Shown here: positions 11,601 through 23,072 of the stretch, piece after piece
Numbering within the stretch: the stretch's first letter is position 1
Layout of the letters: every line of letters begins with the position of its first letter
Origin: Exophiala sp. HKRS030
Lineage: Eukaryota > Ascomycota > Eurotiomycetes > Chaetothyriales > Herpotrichiellaceae
Reading direction: 5' to 3'
Assembly: GCA_023897205.1 (NCBI GenBank)
Contig: JAHWDD010000007.1
Location: forward strand, 2,728,001 to 2,792,000
DNA length: 64,000 nt
Made by a program: the position numbers and the translations under genes
The notes under the pieces: generated by a model
Told to the model about the DNA's origin: nothing
Databases searched by the model: none
What the model saw: only the letters and a program-made list of their open reading frames with translations

Positions 11601-13077
11601 ATGGGCTAGCTTGGACTTAATCTGTGGTCTGATCGTCAATCCGAGGGTATCTACCAAAGTAGCGTGGTAGACAAGATGAATATCCCGGTAGGTAAGGGGC
11701 TTGTTAGTCCCAATTCCAGGGATGCGCCTTGGAGTGAGTGCTGAACTGCCATTATGCCCTGGGTGTGAAACTTCAGAGATGTTGGATGGTGCTTCATGCT
11801 TCGTGTTCTTGTCGCATGCCTCCGTGTCCAACATGTCGACCAGTTTGAAGTGAATTTCCGTCCATGGTTGCACACCACCAAAAGGAACCTGCGGCCCGAC
11901 TCGCGCACGAGCCCTTCACGAGCGATGCGACTACTGTTTCGAGGTCCGGAGTTAGCGTTATCGACGTTTGACAGGGCGTTAGAGTTTCAGACTCGATTAG
12001 CCTGACAGTGGACATATTGTAGCCTTGACCTAAATTGACTGGTGGCTGCTGACCTGGAGTAAGGAAGAATGATGCTATGCAATGCGTCTAAACGCTACTT
12101 GAGTGTGAAGCCAGAGCCAGTTACGCACCGACTAACTAGACCAGGTAAGGGAAACCAGCAATGATGAATCACACACAGCCTTGTGGACTGGCCCTCGAGT
12201 CTTGACCTGTGAGAATGGCTCTGGTGCTACGCGGCCATGTTCACGAACTGGGGATGGACAGCAGTCGCGTCGACGTCATTCATGCTTGGAGGGAACGCTT
12301 CATATCGTGGCAATGGCACCACCTACGAAGTCCCGTCTCGATACTCCAAGTCACCGATCAGAACTCGGATGTTTGTTAATGTTCAGACAGCTTATAAATC
12401 CTTCAATGTCGACTCACGCCCTTGAGATGTCAAAATGCCTGATCCATTGTCCGATTCGCAACGGTTTCCTGCCCTTATCGCTCGGTACGAGCGCTATATA
12501 CTGGAAGCCAAGGGTTCTGTTCATAGTGATTCTAGCTGGGAATGACTATAAGCCGTGAGAATTGTCATTGACGCCGCATCTGAACTCCGAACAATGGGGT
12601 CGTGATTGATAACGAATGACGGCTATGATCGGTTATTTCGATTTCAACCGCGGGGAACAACCACGACTCCGTACGCATCTTAGCAAGTCAACATCCAACA
12701 TCCAGTGCCTCTTCGCCCGTAAGTGAGAGTTCTTCCTGGTTCAGATACTCGAATTGGCAATTGGTATGATGCTACCAAGTTAGTGATGACACAACTGGTA
12801 AACATTGGAAGAAGCTCAAGCAAGAGACGGAGAAACCATGCAGACGAAACCACATCGTCATAACCTCGCTACATCTCCAACAGGGGATTGACGCTACGTG
12901 CGGCAACATTTCTCCAATTCGATGGGAAGAACACGAACACACTTTGACACTTTGATTGTTAATCCTCAACGGACGGGCTTCCTCGAATCTGTTCTGCTAT
13001 ACCTCAAAGATGAGATAAACCAAGTCTAAGTATATATTCTGTCTCTTTTTCTGCTTGTCGCTTCTGTCCACAACTCA
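8641..13077. other. 4.4 kb with no recognisable gene
   Basis: Many frames of 60-160 codons exist on both strands (for example around 8692-9075, 9580-10145, 10362-10649 minus, 11565-12015 minus, 12181-12558). None shows a family signature and none joins to a neighbour through convincing splice sites. The stretch 8700-9040 is pyrimidine-rich like a fungal 5' leader, so an unrecognised transcript or long non-coding RNA is possible. Positions 13000-13077 form the CT-rich leader of the next gene. Confidence 0.4.
9185..9193. promoter_or_regulatory. TACTCCGTA element
   Basis: One of eight exact copies of TACGGAGTA or its complement in intergenic DNA of this window (others at 7807, 8222, 8427, 8619, 19903, 21169 and 50561). 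Function unknown. Confidence 0.35.
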
Positions 13078-13304
13078 ATGAACCACTGTCTCCGCACCGC
13101 AAGCTCGAGAGCCTCCGCCATCTTGAATCCCAAACTCAACCCCACATCCGCTGCGAGGACAATAGCAAAGACCCGAACAATCACGACATCGTCTAGATTT
13201 CCCTCTTCCCGTCTTCACGGCCTCGCCTCACAACTACGACACCCCATCCCATCCCCTCCATCGCATTCCTCTCTCTATCCCTCCCCTTCAACCATTCTAT
13301 CAGA

Positions 13305-14469
13305 ATGTCGTCCTCCATCCCCACCACCCAACGGGCTGTCCTGGTCCCGAGAACGGCTCGGCCGATGTCCTCAAATACGTCGAGAACCAACCAGTACCGA
13401 CACTGTCGGACGGACAAGTACTGGTCAAGAACACCTTCGCTGGCGTCAACTTCATCGACACATATTTCCGCTCCGGGCTCTACCCAGCTCCCGGCGGCCT
13501 GCCGCTGATCATCGGACAAGAAGCCGCGGGCACCATCGCCAAAGTCCCCGTCGACAACCCATTGAACTTCAAGGTCGGCGAACGAGTTGTCTGGCTCGCC
13601 GGCAAGGGCTATGCTGAATACACCGCCGTCAATGCCGACCGAGTCATCCGTATTCCAGACGGTGTGAGCGACGAGAAGGCCGTTGGGGGTTTCCTCATGG
13701 GACTCACGGCGCTCTCGCTCATCAAAGAAGCCTACCCTGTGAAGTCTGGCGAGACCGTCCTGGTGCATGCCGCCGCAGGCGGAATGGGCCTTTTGCTGTT
13801 GCAATTGTTAAAAGACATCCCCAATGTCACGATCATCGCTACCGCTGGTGGTCCCGAGAAGACCAAACTCGCCAAAGAGACCGGCGCCACACATGTCATC
13901 GACTACAAGGCCACAGAGGGACCGACCTGGGTCGAGCAAGTCCTCAAATTGACCGACGGCCAAGGTGTCGATGTGACATATGACGGTGTCGGCAAGGACA
14001 CATACGAAGGAAGTCTCGAGGTCGCCAAGCGGAAGAGCAAAGTCGTCTATTACGGCAATGGTAAGTTCTTCAGTCACCAGGCTATGTACTCTTGACTGAA
14101 ACCTTCAATCTCCCTATTCCCCAGTCTTTCTTTCAACATCCCCTCTCCCCTCCCCTCCCCTCCTCCTCCTCAGACAAGCACAATTACTGACCCATCCCCT
14201 CCTCTCTCATATACAGCATCCGGCGCCATTCCCCCTTCAACATCGCCCGCCTCAGCGCCAAGAACGTGTCCATCATGCGATCGACGCTGTTCAACTACAT
14301 CGTGACGCGCGAGGAACTCGAATACTACGCCAACGACCTGCTGGACCTGATCAAGTCCGGCAAGCTGAACATCAGAATCCACAAGATCTATGACCTCGCC
14401 GACGCCGTCTCCGCGCATAAGGATCTCGAGGGCCGGAGGACGACGGGGAAATTGTTGTTGAAGATTTGA
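13305..14469 (+). CDS. NADPH:quinone oxidoreductase (zeta-crystallin-type MDR), two frame breaks
   Basis: There are two exons, 13305-14060 and 14217-14469, with a GT-AG intron rich in CCCCTCC. This is a medium-chain dehydrogenase/reductase of the quinone reductase type: GVNFIDTYFRSGLYP near the N-terminus, GQEAAGTI, then the nucleotide-binding AAAGGMGLLLLQLLKD, and GATHVIDYK. The family reduces quinones with NADPH and binds no zinc, consistent with the absence of structural Cys. The frame breaks at CCC 13346-13348 and at CCCCC 14231-14235. One C added at each restores PENGSADVLKY and IPPFNIARLSAKNVS, and the total becomes 337 codons including the stop. An upstream in-frame-able leader from 13078 (Arg/Ser/Thr-rich, few acidic residues) could be a mitochondrial presequence if one more C is missing at 13283-13286. 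Confidence 0.85.
14061..14216 (+). other. Intron with CCCCTCC tract in the quinone oxidoreductase gene
   Basis: This intron is 156 nt, longer than most others in the window. The donor is GTAAGT and the acceptor ATACAG. The middle is a run of CCCCT/CCTCC units at about 14140-14172. Confidence 0.7.
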
Positions 14470-15865
14470 TTGACTGATAGGCTGATCGGCTGATCGGCTG
14501 ATCGGCTGATCGGCTGACCGATGGAGACATCGTGGGGTCTATATACGGACTTTGTGAAGGTGAAGGAGAGGTAGATGGCCTGGGGAGTCGGGCATATCGG
14601 TTAGCTTGGCTGGTTAGCTAGTTGGTCGATTGGAAGCTGTCGCGTGCTCAGTGCTCAGGGCCGAGTTCGCAGGTCTGGTGATCTGGTAGATTCGTGATCC
14701 CTCAGTCGGTATACACTGCTTCTCACATTCGCACTCGCGATCGCGATCGCACCAGCATTAATGGATGACAAACGAATCGTGCCAAAAAAAAAGGGGGGAG
14801 GCAACGAGTAGCACAGATCATCCAACAGACATGTAGAGCGAGCTATAACAGCGCATATCCATCGTCTGATCAGTGATGGTGAACAATCCTTCCAGGTAGC
14901 GTGCAGTATTGACAGCTCTGGACATGGCATCCCATGCATTCATTGTTCCCATCATCAACCACCCACCGAGATCAATGAAAGCACCGACCGACCGACCGAG
15001 CAGTCTCAAAACAAGGAGCTCCCCTTCCTTTCCTTTTGTTTTCTTCTCATATGCCAACTCCCTAAAATTCAGCCCCAGCCCCAGACCCAACGTTCATCCA
15101 TCGGCCATCTGATATCATTACAGATCCCCTACCATGTGTTTCCTCAGTGATTTGATGTTCATTCGCATCTAGAACGAACCATCGTAACAATCGTAACCAT
15201 CGAACATCGACGACTGTCCTCAATCCGCAGATCACCCCCTCTCTCTCACTCTCTGGTTTCTTCCTCATTGTTGTCGAACTTCTTGACCTCGTTGCAAGCT
15301 AAGCTAAGCCAAGCGAAGATCCACCCACTGCCCTCAAGGCCCCTTAAGGCTTCAAGGACCCCTTGCCGACAGGCATAGGTCGACAACATGGACAATATTC
15401 CGTCCTTTTTTTCGTACACGTGGTGTTGATTTGTCGTGTGGTTGGTTTTGATCATTGTGGTTTGATTCAGCGGAGTACAACGCTTTCTTCCTCTTTTCCA
15501 CGTTCCCTCTTTCTTGCCGACAGATAGATACGTGCTGACAGGCTTGGATGTTCTTTTCTGAAAGGACAGGTAGCTAGGTAGCTAGTAGCTAACTTAGCCG
15601 GCGAATTGACAAGCTAGCGAGTTGAAAATCGAGAAGCCCTCCGATACGCGAACATATAGGGCGATTCCATGGATTCCTTTGGACAAAGTTCGTACCAAGA
15701 GCAAAAAAAGGAGAGAAAGTCCAAGACGCAGATTTCCCCGACAGTGGCATGATATCCCTCCTGCAGGACGACTATCGGTACAAACGAGTCTGCGATGGTT
15801 CTAGTGACGGGTCGGAGAAGCCATAGAGTGGTCGGCCCATCTATACCCGGGTTGGAAAGTGTGTG
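14470..15865. other. Convergent intergenic region, 1.4 kb
   Basis: The region lies between the 3' ends of the quinone reductase gene (+) and the H4-variant gene (-). It contains a short tandem repeat just after the stop at 14469, a CGAC run at about 14984-15000, and a CT-rich stretch at about 15235-15265. I find no gene. Confidence 0.4.
14477..14518. repeat. Tandem 8-mer repeat GGCTGATC
   Basis: Four to five direct copies of GGCTGATC lie immediately downstream of the quinone reductase stop codon. This is a microsatellite-like array in the 3' untranslated region. Confidence 0.85.
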
Positions 15866-17044
15866 TTAGTGAAGGTGCCATGGTTGTTTTGAGACGAAGA
15901 AGGACTGGAGGGGAGGGGAGGTGAGGTCATGTAGCTGTTTTTGGTGAAGTGGATAAACATGGGACCAAGACGGAGAATGAGGAGAGAAAGTTATGGAGAT
16001 TTGAAGATAGAAAGAAAGACTCACTCTGTACAATGCGTGAACGATGTCTTGAGTCGTGATGGTCTAGAGGTGCGCAATTCGTGTTAGAGACCAAAGAGAA
16101 AGACATAAGCTCGAAGAGCGACATAAGAAAACCACAGACTACGAGATTGCTGAGAGGACATGGTGGAACCCGGCTAGTCAAGCATGTATGCTGCCATATA
16201 GCCTGACACTTCGAACCAGAGTTCCGAGATAAACAAACTCCTCGGGGCACAAAGGGATGGGGTTCACAGCTAACCTTTCGCTTCTTGTGCTCGACGACCA
16301 GGATGACCCTTTTCAGAATCTGCTGTGCGAGTCAGTGGGTTTTCGAAACCATGATAGATGGACGCATCGTGCTGAAGTGGAGGAGACTGCTGGAAGATCT
16401 CACTCGGACTCATGCTCTGCTCAGGGAGAACGGAGGTGAACGACTTACCTCGCGAAGGTGCTTGTCAAGGACTTCTCGAATCGCAGCGTAAATATCCTTT
16501 TTGATGCGATAGATGCCGCCGCGGCGTGCGAGACGACTGAAGACACGCAAGGTGTTAGCTTTTTGCCTCAAACCTGATTTCTCATCTTGCAGGGCATGAG
16601 AGAAGAGGTTGGCCATGGAGGCCAGCCAGTGATACGGGCTTCACGACTCGCTGCCTTCCCTCTCCCATTCCACTCTTGCATATGCTAGAAGGCTGGGCTG
16701 ATCTTACCGGATGTCAGGTCTTGCTAAGGCAGTTCAGAGTGTTAGCTACGACCAGAATGGCAGTGTGCAGGGACATTGAGAGGAGACACTACTCGGTGGG
16801 TTCGCGACGACTTACTGATTCCATTGATTGCGCCGAGCCTGTCATTTCTCGCTCGGTGTCTTTTGGGTATATTGGCACCAGGCCTCCCAAGCCCGGCCGA
16901 GATGTACGGAGGTGGTATGGTCGAGTGCACATTGTGAGGGGTGTCGTTGTTGAGATTCCTTGGAGTTGTCTTAGTACGATAGACGTCAATGGGAAGCCCG
17001 GTTGCAGCATGAGAAGTGGACGTGGAATTCATCATCGACGCCAT
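15866..17044 (-). CDS. hH4v: Divergent histone H4 variant (hH4v-like), six exons
   Basis: The exons are 16816-17044, 16708-16723, 16449-16536, 16275-16319, 16025-16063 and a last exon ending at 15866. Splicing the first five gives an H4 histone fold. PKRHRARNDRLGAINGITR aligns with the H4 tail and helix 1 entry. It continues RPDIRRLARRGGIYRIKKD (canonical: RRLARRGGVKRIS), YAAIREVLDKHLREILKR, VVEHKKRKT and ITTQDIVHALYR. The N-terminus is about 50 residues longer than canonical H4. Positions equivalent to K12 and K16 are not lysine (GLGRPGANIPKRHR). The last exon is uncertain: it starts at 15934 or 15904 and shares one stop, and neither version shows the canonical LYGFGG end. Neurospora has a divergent H4 gene (hH4v), so this is probably its counterpart. 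It is not the canonical chromatin H4. Confidence 0.8.
16708..16723 (-). other. 16-nt micro-exon of the H4-variant gene
   Basis: CAAGACCTGACATCCG is flanked by CTTAG on one side and GTAAGA on the other. Including it gives GITRPDIRRLARRGG, matching canonical H4 GITKPAIRRLARRGG without a gap. Skipping it shifts the frame. Confidence 0.8.
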
Positions 17045-17495
17045 GAGATCGGTTGGTGATATCGCTGAGAAGGCCTGGTGTTAGATTGATGTGAGGTTGT
17101 GATGGAGTACAAGAGGTGGAATGTTTGTAAGTCAAGAAAGGTCGACTGTCGGAAAGACTTGTGATCGATGGTTCACTTGGTTGATTGATGAGTGTAAGAA
17201 TTCAAGACCAGGTCAGGCAGAAGTAGGCGGAAGATATCACTCTTGGTAGAAGGAGGCTGGGATATATGGGAGTGAAGAGTGGGGAGGACAAAGAGAAGGT
17301 CGCATCATGAGACGAGTTACTCCTAGAAGATTGAGTTCAGAGTGAAGTGAAGATGAAGATAGAGTGAAGTCTTTCAAACCTCGATTTCATATTAGACATT
17401 AAAAGGGCTTATTGTGAGTATATCCAATGCTTGCTGTATGCAGCAATCCAATCTATGTAACGTGGACAGGTTGTTTCGTGACATACATGATCTCA
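17045..17495. other. Intergenic: H4-variant promoter and Svf1 3' flank
   Basis: I see no gene. On the + strand it is GA-rich, i.e. CT-rich upstream of the minus-strand H4-variant start. Confidence 0.4.
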
Positions 17496-18734
17496 TCAAA
17501 CGATGAAGGTTGCTTCAGAGAAGAGTTTCCCTGATTCAGAAACTTCCTCATCGCCAATCTTTATTTTCAGCGTGAGTGTGTTATCAGAGGCATACTGTAT
17601 GGTGGTTAGTTTTGTCTGCTTCGACATGATATCACGTGTGACGTACCTGGAAGATATGCGGCTTCAGTCCTGTAGCACCACTGATGAATGATTTGACGAA
17701 GCCAGGTAGATGAGCGAGAACATCAACTCTGTCGGTTCTCTTGGGTAGATCACCATCGATAGAACCAACAATTTGTTTACCGTCATTGTCGCCGATCCAG
17801 TTCCATGAAATTGTCGTCGGCTCAGGCCAGTCATTCTCAGTCTCCTGTTTCGATGCAACATGTTCCACACTGGCATTGCCAGCGACAATGATTTCACCAT
17901 CCTTTACAATGCCACCGAAACCAACAATAGTCTTGCCGTAAGATTGTGGGGTCGTATACTGCATTAGAATTGCCGAGTATGTTGGAGCCTGGAAATTGAC
18001 AAAATTCCACCGAGCGGCCAAGTGATGTGGTTTGCCTCCTTGAATGGCGTAGCTGAGGAAAGCCTTGCCCACTATCTGATATGTTTTCTTGGAAGTTTGC
18101 ATGGTACCACTGACATTGGCTCTTGGCCAAAAGGCATGACGCATTGAAGCCCAAGGATTTTCGGGATCAGTTCCATAATAACTTGTCCCATCTGTTCCAA
18201 CCTGGAAGCCGGGTGCGGTTCTCTTTATAGTCAAATTGACAATGTTGGTCTCGTTAACGGCAGATTTAATTGTATAAGTGTCACCGCTCTCGTTCAATTC
18301 GACTGCGAGGTTTTCTGCGTAAAAATTTGTTTGCGACTCGTCGAAGCCATAATCGCTGAGGGGGTCGGATGTCCATAGATGTTTTCCTGGGCCGTCGAAG
18401 TCGAAGATTTTGGTATTAAATTGGGCTGTTGTGTGAATTCCACTATTGTAAAATGGTCAGCGCTTGATACAGAGTGTATAGTCTCGAAGATTACAAACCC
18501 AACATTGCTGTAGATGACTTGAGCCATTGCCGTAGTGCCATCGTCGCAAAGGAAGTAGAAAGTCTCAGTCTCGACGTTGGTAGTCCCAAGAGCCTTCCAT
18601 TTCAGGTCATCTCTAGACAAGACGGTGTATTGAGTCTTCTCAATTTGTTTTGTTACCGGTTGAATAGCGGTAGGGCCATATTCAGGTTCTTCGGTGCCGA
18701 CAACATTGGCCAGTTGTTGCTTGAACCAATTCAT
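17496..18734 (-). CDS. svf1: Svf1-family survival factor (lipocalin-like, ceramide handling)
   Basis: There are three exons, 18499-18734, 17647-18442 and 17496-17594, giving 376 residues. The N-terminus [17 protein letters not shown], the block [29 protein letters not shown], the [15 protein letters not shown] [13 protein letters not shown] and the C-terminal ATFIV are typical of fungal Svf1. In yeast, Svf1 supports survival under oxidative and cold stress and moves ceramides between ER and Golgi. The protein is two tandem lipocalin-type barrels and the conserved N-terminal helix contacts membranes. I start at 18734 rather than the in-frame ATG at 18752 because the family starts with MNW. The frame is intact throughout. 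Confidence 0.88.
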
Positions 18735-20147
18735 GGTGAATTCAGTGACCAAGAGGTCTAATAGCGGTGGAAAAGTGTGTTTGACCTAAGGCTATTTGTT
18801 GCGCATATGCGAAAAACGGAAACTGTGGTGGACTGGGATATGGGAGAGGACTCAAGGCAACGAATATGAATGATCGATGATGTTGAAAATGCGGACGTCA
18901 CAAGCCGGAGTACTTGTTTAGGCTACTGCTTCTTACCTGGTAGGTACTTACATGCGGCCTGGGCCGTGCTATGAGTCCATGACTGTGTAATTGGAACTGA
19001 TGGGTGTGTCCGGTTTGCATGCACAAGTGGTCCGTGGATCTACAACACATCAGGCCATAGAGTCTGGAGTACTTGGTAGGTACTAGGCGGTACCGAGGAC
19101 ACCCGGCGGGGAGGTCTGTTGGGCCAAAGGGGCCACCTAGATTATGTTAGTATCGGAGAAATGAGATTAGGTGGGAACTACACAAGGCCTAGTAACCCTA
19201 AGCTAGTTAGTGTAGCTGCCCAGACTCCAAGGGCTCTTCAAAGCCTACCTAGCTAGCTACTTGTCTAAGGGCTGCTCCTTATGCTTGGGCTAAGGGCCGA
19301 GGGGGCTAAGGCTTCTCGTGTCCCTTATCGCTTAGAAGTTAGCACCCATTCCAACTCGACTCGAATTCTCACTTACTCACACGTTACGGGTCACCATACT
19401 ATGTACAGCATCTGCTGTCCTTAGCGAGCCAGGCACACTCTGATGAGCTCAAGAGCAATCACGGCCCGCCGGAATGCGGTCATGTTTTGATCTCGTAATC
19501 ATTAGTGCCATCATGATTCCAAGTTCGAACGACTATCATCCATCCGGGGTTAGGTAATAGGAACTGCTCAAGAGATTGAACCATGTACATACAATGGAAA
19601 ATAAAACCTCGAAGCTGCGTTGAGTCAACCTGGTGAGCATTGGAATTGGCCTACGGGCCTCAGCCTCTCAGTGCTTGGGGCCTGACTTCTAGAAGCAAAA
19701 GGACCGAGGCGGGCATCGGCATGGGTCTATCTTTTTCGAGGCCGAAGGAGCTTGAAGCCAAGGGGTTTGAGGGCTCCTTAGGCACTCCCAAGGGCGCTTA
19801 GCTGCAGTTCATGGCCCCAGGCACCTACCCAGGGACGCCCAAACACTACGATGCTTGAAGACAACCGTTTTGAGTTTAACGTCTTTGTAGTCCCCAGTCC
19901 TGTACGGAGTAGTCCCCTTCAGGCTTCAACACACTCTGATTTCTCAGGCTCGTGACTCGTCTTTGACTCTCCCGTCAACGCGAAGCTCCAAATTCAGATT
20001 TCCGACAACCAAATTTCTTTCGACTACCTTGTCAACAGTCACCGTATCATCTCTACTAATTTCATCACACAACTACTCTCACATTTTGTCGATCCCCTTT
20101 GCGGATTCTATCCCTCATTTTATCCTCCACCTCCATCTCCCATTGCA
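18735..20147. other. Divergent promoter region between svf1 and the uL11m gene
   Basis: The region is 1.4 kb without a gene. 19050-19260 is rich in GGTAC/CTAGCTA words. 19250-19330 and 19640-19810 carry repeated AAGGGC/GGGGC-type words. One exact TACGGAGTA lies at 19903-19911. 19960-20140 is the pyrimidine-rich leader of the uL11m gene. Confidence 0.45.
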
Positions 20148-20658
20148 ATGTCCAAAAAAGTTGCTGTAGGCGATCAGATCGTCAAACTCATCGTGGGAGC
20201 CGGGAATGCAAGCCCGAGTCCTCCTGTCGGGCCTGCGCTCGGTAGTAAAGGCGTGAAAAGCATGGACTTCTGCAAAGTAAGTTGACGATATTCTCGCTTT
20301 GATTCCTTGGTCTGACTCCAAACAGGAGTTCAATGCTCGAACAGCTCATATCACTCCTGGAATCCCTGTGCCAGCCCGAGTTACCGTTCGACCCGATCGC
20401 TCTTTTACCTTCGAACTTCGTACTCCGCTTACGTCTTGGCTCCTTTTGCAAGCAGCTGGTGTGAAAGAGATCAAAGGCAAGCTAAAGGGAGCTGGAAAAC
20501 CTGGCACAGAAACCGTTGGCCAAGTGTCGTTGAAACATGTCTACGAGATTGCCAAGATCAAACAGAGTGAAATGCGGCTCTCCTCCCTAAGCCTACAAGG
20601 CCTTTGCAGATCTGTCATTGCTCAGGCAAAGTCGATCGGAGTTGTTGTCGTACCCTGA
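20148..20658 (+). CDS. MRPL19: Mitochondrial large-subunit ribosomal protein uL11m
   Basis: There are two exons, 20148-20276 and 20326-20658, giving 153 residues. The N-terminal [25 protein letters not shown] is the L11 signature with the methylated-lysine/proline region. The C-terminal RNA-binding domain contains [17 protein letters not shown] and [16 protein letters not shown]11 binds the 23S-type rRNA at the GTPase-associated centre. The bacterial-type sequence places it in the mitochondrial ribosome, matching yeast Mrpl19. The start is the first ATG after a CT-rich leader. No obvious cleavable presequence is seen. Confidence 0.92.
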
Positions 20659-23072
20659 ACAATACATGACCTCGAACTGCTACAAACCATATCGGGACAG
20701 TTCCATCGTCATTGCAACACGAAGCGCTTCCCAACCAATGCCACTAGCATCATCCCTCGCCTCGTCATTTAGCTTACGCTGAGAGTCGGGACTTGCATCC
20801 ACTGCACGGCTTAGCTTAGTACACCCAACAACTTGCAGACCGTCCTGCGGCATGCACGACAGAAGACGGGAACATATTATTCAAAGTGACCATGTTGACA
20901 GCCAGATCAAACCGAGTTGCCTAGCATTCTGTTTTTGGAAAAGGGGTTTACCCATCAAAACCGACTTCATGACCAGATTTGGTACAGAGAACATCTACAT
21001 ACGTGGACTCTGCCACGTGGTCTGGTCGGAAAATGCCGTGGAGATATTCGAGACTGCTTATCAGGCAAACGACGAGGCAAAACCCTACCGTCCCCAGCTC
21101 TTGTTGGACTTTGCACCGGGCTGGGCTGTGCTCCGTGCGAGAGAGTCCTCCGATGTGAGAGTACCATGTACGGAGTACATTACAAGATGATGGAGTGTGG
21201 CTATGTACGATCTGGGGATAGAGCTGGTGGTTTGGATTTGTGGACAAGGCGCTTGGATGTTTGGGGATCACAGGACGCGATTTCAGAGGTCTCTATCCGT
21301 GGATGACTCCGGCTGACCTTGGCTGACCGAGCTATGTCCAAAAACAGAGCGAAAGCACATGTGGCAATTATCACTGAGATGGCTTCACCGTATTCACAAA
21401 CGAAACACATAGTGACATGACGTCCTTGATCTGACCGACACTCGGTAGCAACATTTAGGCAGGCAATTTCTAGGTTATAAATGGCCAGCGTCAAACGTAG
21501 CCGGGCGATCCGGAATGCAACTCTTCCGCCGCCGCAGCATCATCCTCCACGCAAGGTTCAGCGGAAGCACGAGCAGTTATGCAATTCTGGTACTTTGGTC
21601 TGGGGATCCGAGGAGTAGCAGGATTGTATTGCAATTAGTTAGCACCTGTTGATGTTTCCGTTGGAGAGGCGAGCACGTTGACATGGACGTTGAGGTTCTA
21701 ACATGATTTGGAAAAGCGGTGATATTTCCCACGGCTAGATCTCAAGTCATTTCTGCTTTTGGTCTGTATTGGTCAAGCCAGACAGGGAGGATGGGCGCTG
21801 TCAAATAATCAAGGTGATGAGAGAACAAGATGAAAGGACCGACGAAAGGATACCTACGAGGGGCCTACCTTTCTACTAATCGCTGAGTGCGGTACTGAGT
21901 ATTTAGGCACAGAATACCAAGCTGTCAGGTACCTTCAGGTACCTATGATCATGACACGGGATCTACAGATGTAACTCGGTACTAAATACCGATGATACAT
22001 AGTACGGAGTGCCCAATGAATTAGCTACGTAATGACTTACTAGGCAGTAGCTTGCATGTGATTAGTGGAAGGGATGTCTAAGTAATGACTTAGTAAGATT
22101 GAGAACAAACTTAATACTTTTTAAGCACGTACGGTTAGCAGGGTACTAGGTAGGTGCGTAGTGTACCTTGGGTACCAACCTAGGCAGTTAGCACATTCCC
22201 GTGCTCCGAAAGCCCATTAACCTCTGTGTTTTTTGTACGCAGTATGATGTACGTGGGCCACTCATCCCTAGGAAGGCCAGTGGGAGGCGTGGGAGGGACG
22301 GCGGGCACAGCGGGCACAGCGGGGCAGTTGAGGACTTGAACTCTGCGAGTCCAGAAAACATTCCCCTCCCACCTTCCATCCTGTCCTGTCCTGTCCTGTC
22401 TTGCCCTGTGCTCGTATGTACTACTAAGTTACAGTACCTACTCCATAGTTACTACTGCTGAACCCGTGAATACTTTTGCCGACTCTACCGTTTGTTGCTT
22501 GCGACTCACAGACACCACATCCTATCCTCTGACTCCAATCTACATCCACCACATCTCTCCTCTAACATTACCATTACCCTTACAATTCCAACACCCGACC
22601 TTCATTGCTCGCTCCGAAATATAACGACATCTTATTTCATTCAACCATCTTAGCCTCCTCTCTTCGTCATTACTTCCGAGTGCGCAAGAGCTGCACTTCA
22701 GCAGTCTCACTCTTTTTCAACCCTCTATCCTCTCGTCTTCTTCTCTGGTGGTCCACATTTTTGCTTGTATTCAGTCTTGCTTTCCGTTGACGCGTGTATG
22801 TCCAGAAAATCTTGCATTGTCATATGTAAGTTCATGCTTGTTCAGCCAACCAGATTGAGAACCAGTCCATGTGTCCCAGATTCGACTGGATAGCTCCTTG
22901 TGGCTTATCATCGAGGTTGTTCACAATTGTTGACCGTCCAAGTTACCAGTTCTTGTCTCTATCCTGCAAACTTGCTTGATCCGGATCTGGGCTCGTCCCA
23001 TCACTCGCCCACAACCATCATCACTACTGCCTCACATCCAACTCCGATAAGCGAAACCGATATTCTCGCATA
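20659..23072. other. 2.4 kb intergenic, kinase-gene leader at its end
   Basis: An open frame at 20852-21190 has no family resemblance and I leave it out. 21880-22180 is rich in GGTACC/TACCTA words, with TACGGAGTA at 21169-21177 and near-copies at about 22001 and 22437. 22500-22790 is strongly pyrimidine-rich, the likely leader of the downstream kinase gene. Confidence 0.45.
22377..22405. repeat. TCCTG pentamer microsatellite
   Basis: About five direct copies of TCCTG/GTCCT occur here. They follow two copies of GCGGGCACA at about 22302-22322. Confidence 0.85.

Noticed and set aside
20852..21306. Plus-strand frames of 112 and 129 codons overlapping in two phases
   Set aside because: No family resemblance, and frames on both strands overlap, as expected by chance in GC-balanced DNA.
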